Positions 5,075 to 5,694 of a stretch of DNA of 5,694 nt are shown here, piece after piece (the first letter of the stretch is position 1; each line of letters starts with the position of its first letter). The notes under the pieces are model-generated. The model was not told the origin of the DNA and did no database searches. It saw only the letters and a list, made by a program, of their open reading frames with translations. The position numbers and the translations under genes were made by a program. The stretch is from Pseudomonadota bacterium. GTDB taxonomy: Bacteria > Pseudomonadota > Gammaproteobacteria > Burkholderiales > Burkholderiaceae_C. Location of the stretch: NCBI GenBank assembly GCA_030918015.1, contig JAUPTP010000182.1:1-5694 (forward strand), read 5' to 3'.

Positions 5075-5694
5075 GCCTTGAACAGGCCGGCCGGACGCCA
5101 CAGCAGGATGCCGGCCATCAGCACATAGACCAGCGCCCCCGCGCCTTCCTGCCACAGCACCTTGCCGAAGGTGTCGACGAAGCCGATCAGCAGCGCCGCC
5201 ACCAGCGCGCCCTTGACCGAGCCGATGCCGCCGATCACCACCACCACGAAGCAGATGATCAGCACCTGCCCGCCCATGCCCGGATAGACCGAGGACATCG
5301 GCGCCGCGATCATCCCGGCGAACACCGCCAGCGCCACGCCCACCGCGAACACGACGCGGTACAGCAGCGTGATGTTGATCCCGAGCGACTGCACCATCTC
5401 GCGGTGGGTGGCGCCGGCGCGCACCATCATGCCCAGGCGCGTCTTGCTGATCAGCAGGTACATGCCCAGCGCCAGCGCCAGGCACACGCCCGAGACGAAC
5501 AGCCGGTAGACCGGATAGGTCATGCCGTTGCCGATGGCGATCGAGCCCGCCAGCAGCTCCGGGATCGCCACGCCGTGCACCTCGTCGCCCACCAGCAGGC
5601 TGCGCAGCTCCTCGAAGACGAGGATCAGGCCGTAGGTCATCAGCACCTGCTGCAGGTGCTCGCGCTCGTAGAGGTAGCTGAAGAACACCCACTC
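5068..5694 (-). CDS. livH: Branched-chain amino acid-type ABC importer permease, LivH family, 5'-truncated by window edge
   Basis: The frame is open from the right edge (5694) to the TGA at 5070-5068, giving 208 residues. LivH proteins usually run to about 290-300, so roughly 80-90 N-terminal residues lie outside the window. The GTG at 5688 is internal. The visible part keeps the LivH landmarks. The cytoplasmic coupling motif is SKTRLGMMVRAGATHREMVQ, then SLGINI (about residues 83-108 of the fragment). AVFAGMIAAPMSSVYPGMG precedes helix LIICFVVVVIGG, then GSVKGALVAALLIGFVDT, and the terminal WRPAGLFKAG closes the protein as in many LivH proteins. It forms the translocation pore with LivM and is the most upstream liv gene seen. 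The operon promoter and the periplasmic binding protein gene are expected beyond the right edge or elsewhere, and cannot be confirmed here. Confidence 0.95.
   Translation of the reverse strand, partial: EWVFFSYLYEREHLQQVLMTYGLILVFEELRSLLVGDEVHGVAIPELLAGSIAIGNGMTYPVYRLFVSGVCLALALGMYLLISKTRLGMMVRAGATHREMVQSLGINITLLYRVVFAVGVALAVFAGMIAAPMSSVYPGMGGQVLIICFVVVVIGGIGSVKGALVAALLIGFVDTFGKVLWQEGAGALVYVLMAGILLWRPAGLFKAG

Noticed and set aside
4044..5081. Plus-strand open frame of 345 residues opposite livM
   Set aside because: Its Gln/Arg/Ala-rich translation has no motif. LivM on the minus strand explains the region fully.
1..5694. RNA genes, CRISPR arrays, insertion sequences, integrase or phage genes, defence or toxin-antitoxin genes
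   Set aside because: No tRNA-like cloverleaf, repeat-spacer pattern, terminal inverted repeats, transposase motifs or defence-protein motifs were seen on either strand.

Overview
The window is a GC-rich (roughly 70%), densely coded stretch of bacterial chromosome. Codon choice strongly favours G or C in third positions. Protein styles resemble Betaproteobacteria, most likely Burkholderiales (a Rubrivivax/Leptothrix-type genome would fit). That placement comes from composition and familiar protein families; no search was run. All clearly recognised genes encode membrane transport proteins.

Layout. The plus strand carries the C-terminal part of a SulP (SLC26-type) anion permease with its STAS domain, cut by the left edge (1-1032). 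A gap of about 100 bp follows, with a possible sigma-70-type promoter, and then a complete ten-helix DMT/EamA-family transporter (1137-2063). The minus strand carries, in transcription order, the 3' part of livH (cut by the right edge), livM, livG and livF. These form one tight operon: livH-livM are 7 bp apart, livM-livG overlap by 4 bp (ATGA), and livG-livF overlap by 1 bp (TGATG). Downstream on the same strand is a 94-residue, two-helix hypothetical membrane protein (2071-2355), whose stop lies only 7 bp from the convergent DMT stop.

How the genes work together. LivH and LivM are the two permease subunits, and LivG and LivF the two ATPases, of a branched-chain/hydrophobic amino acid (HAAT) ABC importer. 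The periplasmic binding protein that sets the substrate is not in the window, so 'branched-chain amino acid' is a family label and the actual substrate may be another amino acid, an amide or a carboxylate. Nothing seen ties the SulP and DMT genes functionally to the importer.

The least explained part is 2350-2570, between livF and the small membrane protein. It holds a perfect 10-bp inverted repeat covering the small gene's ATG, a second 7-bp inverted repeat, an isolated strong Shine-Dalgarno sequence, and a short stretch with coding-like base use but no start codon. I found no convincing new multi-gene system, no RNA gene, no CRISPR array and no insertion sequence.
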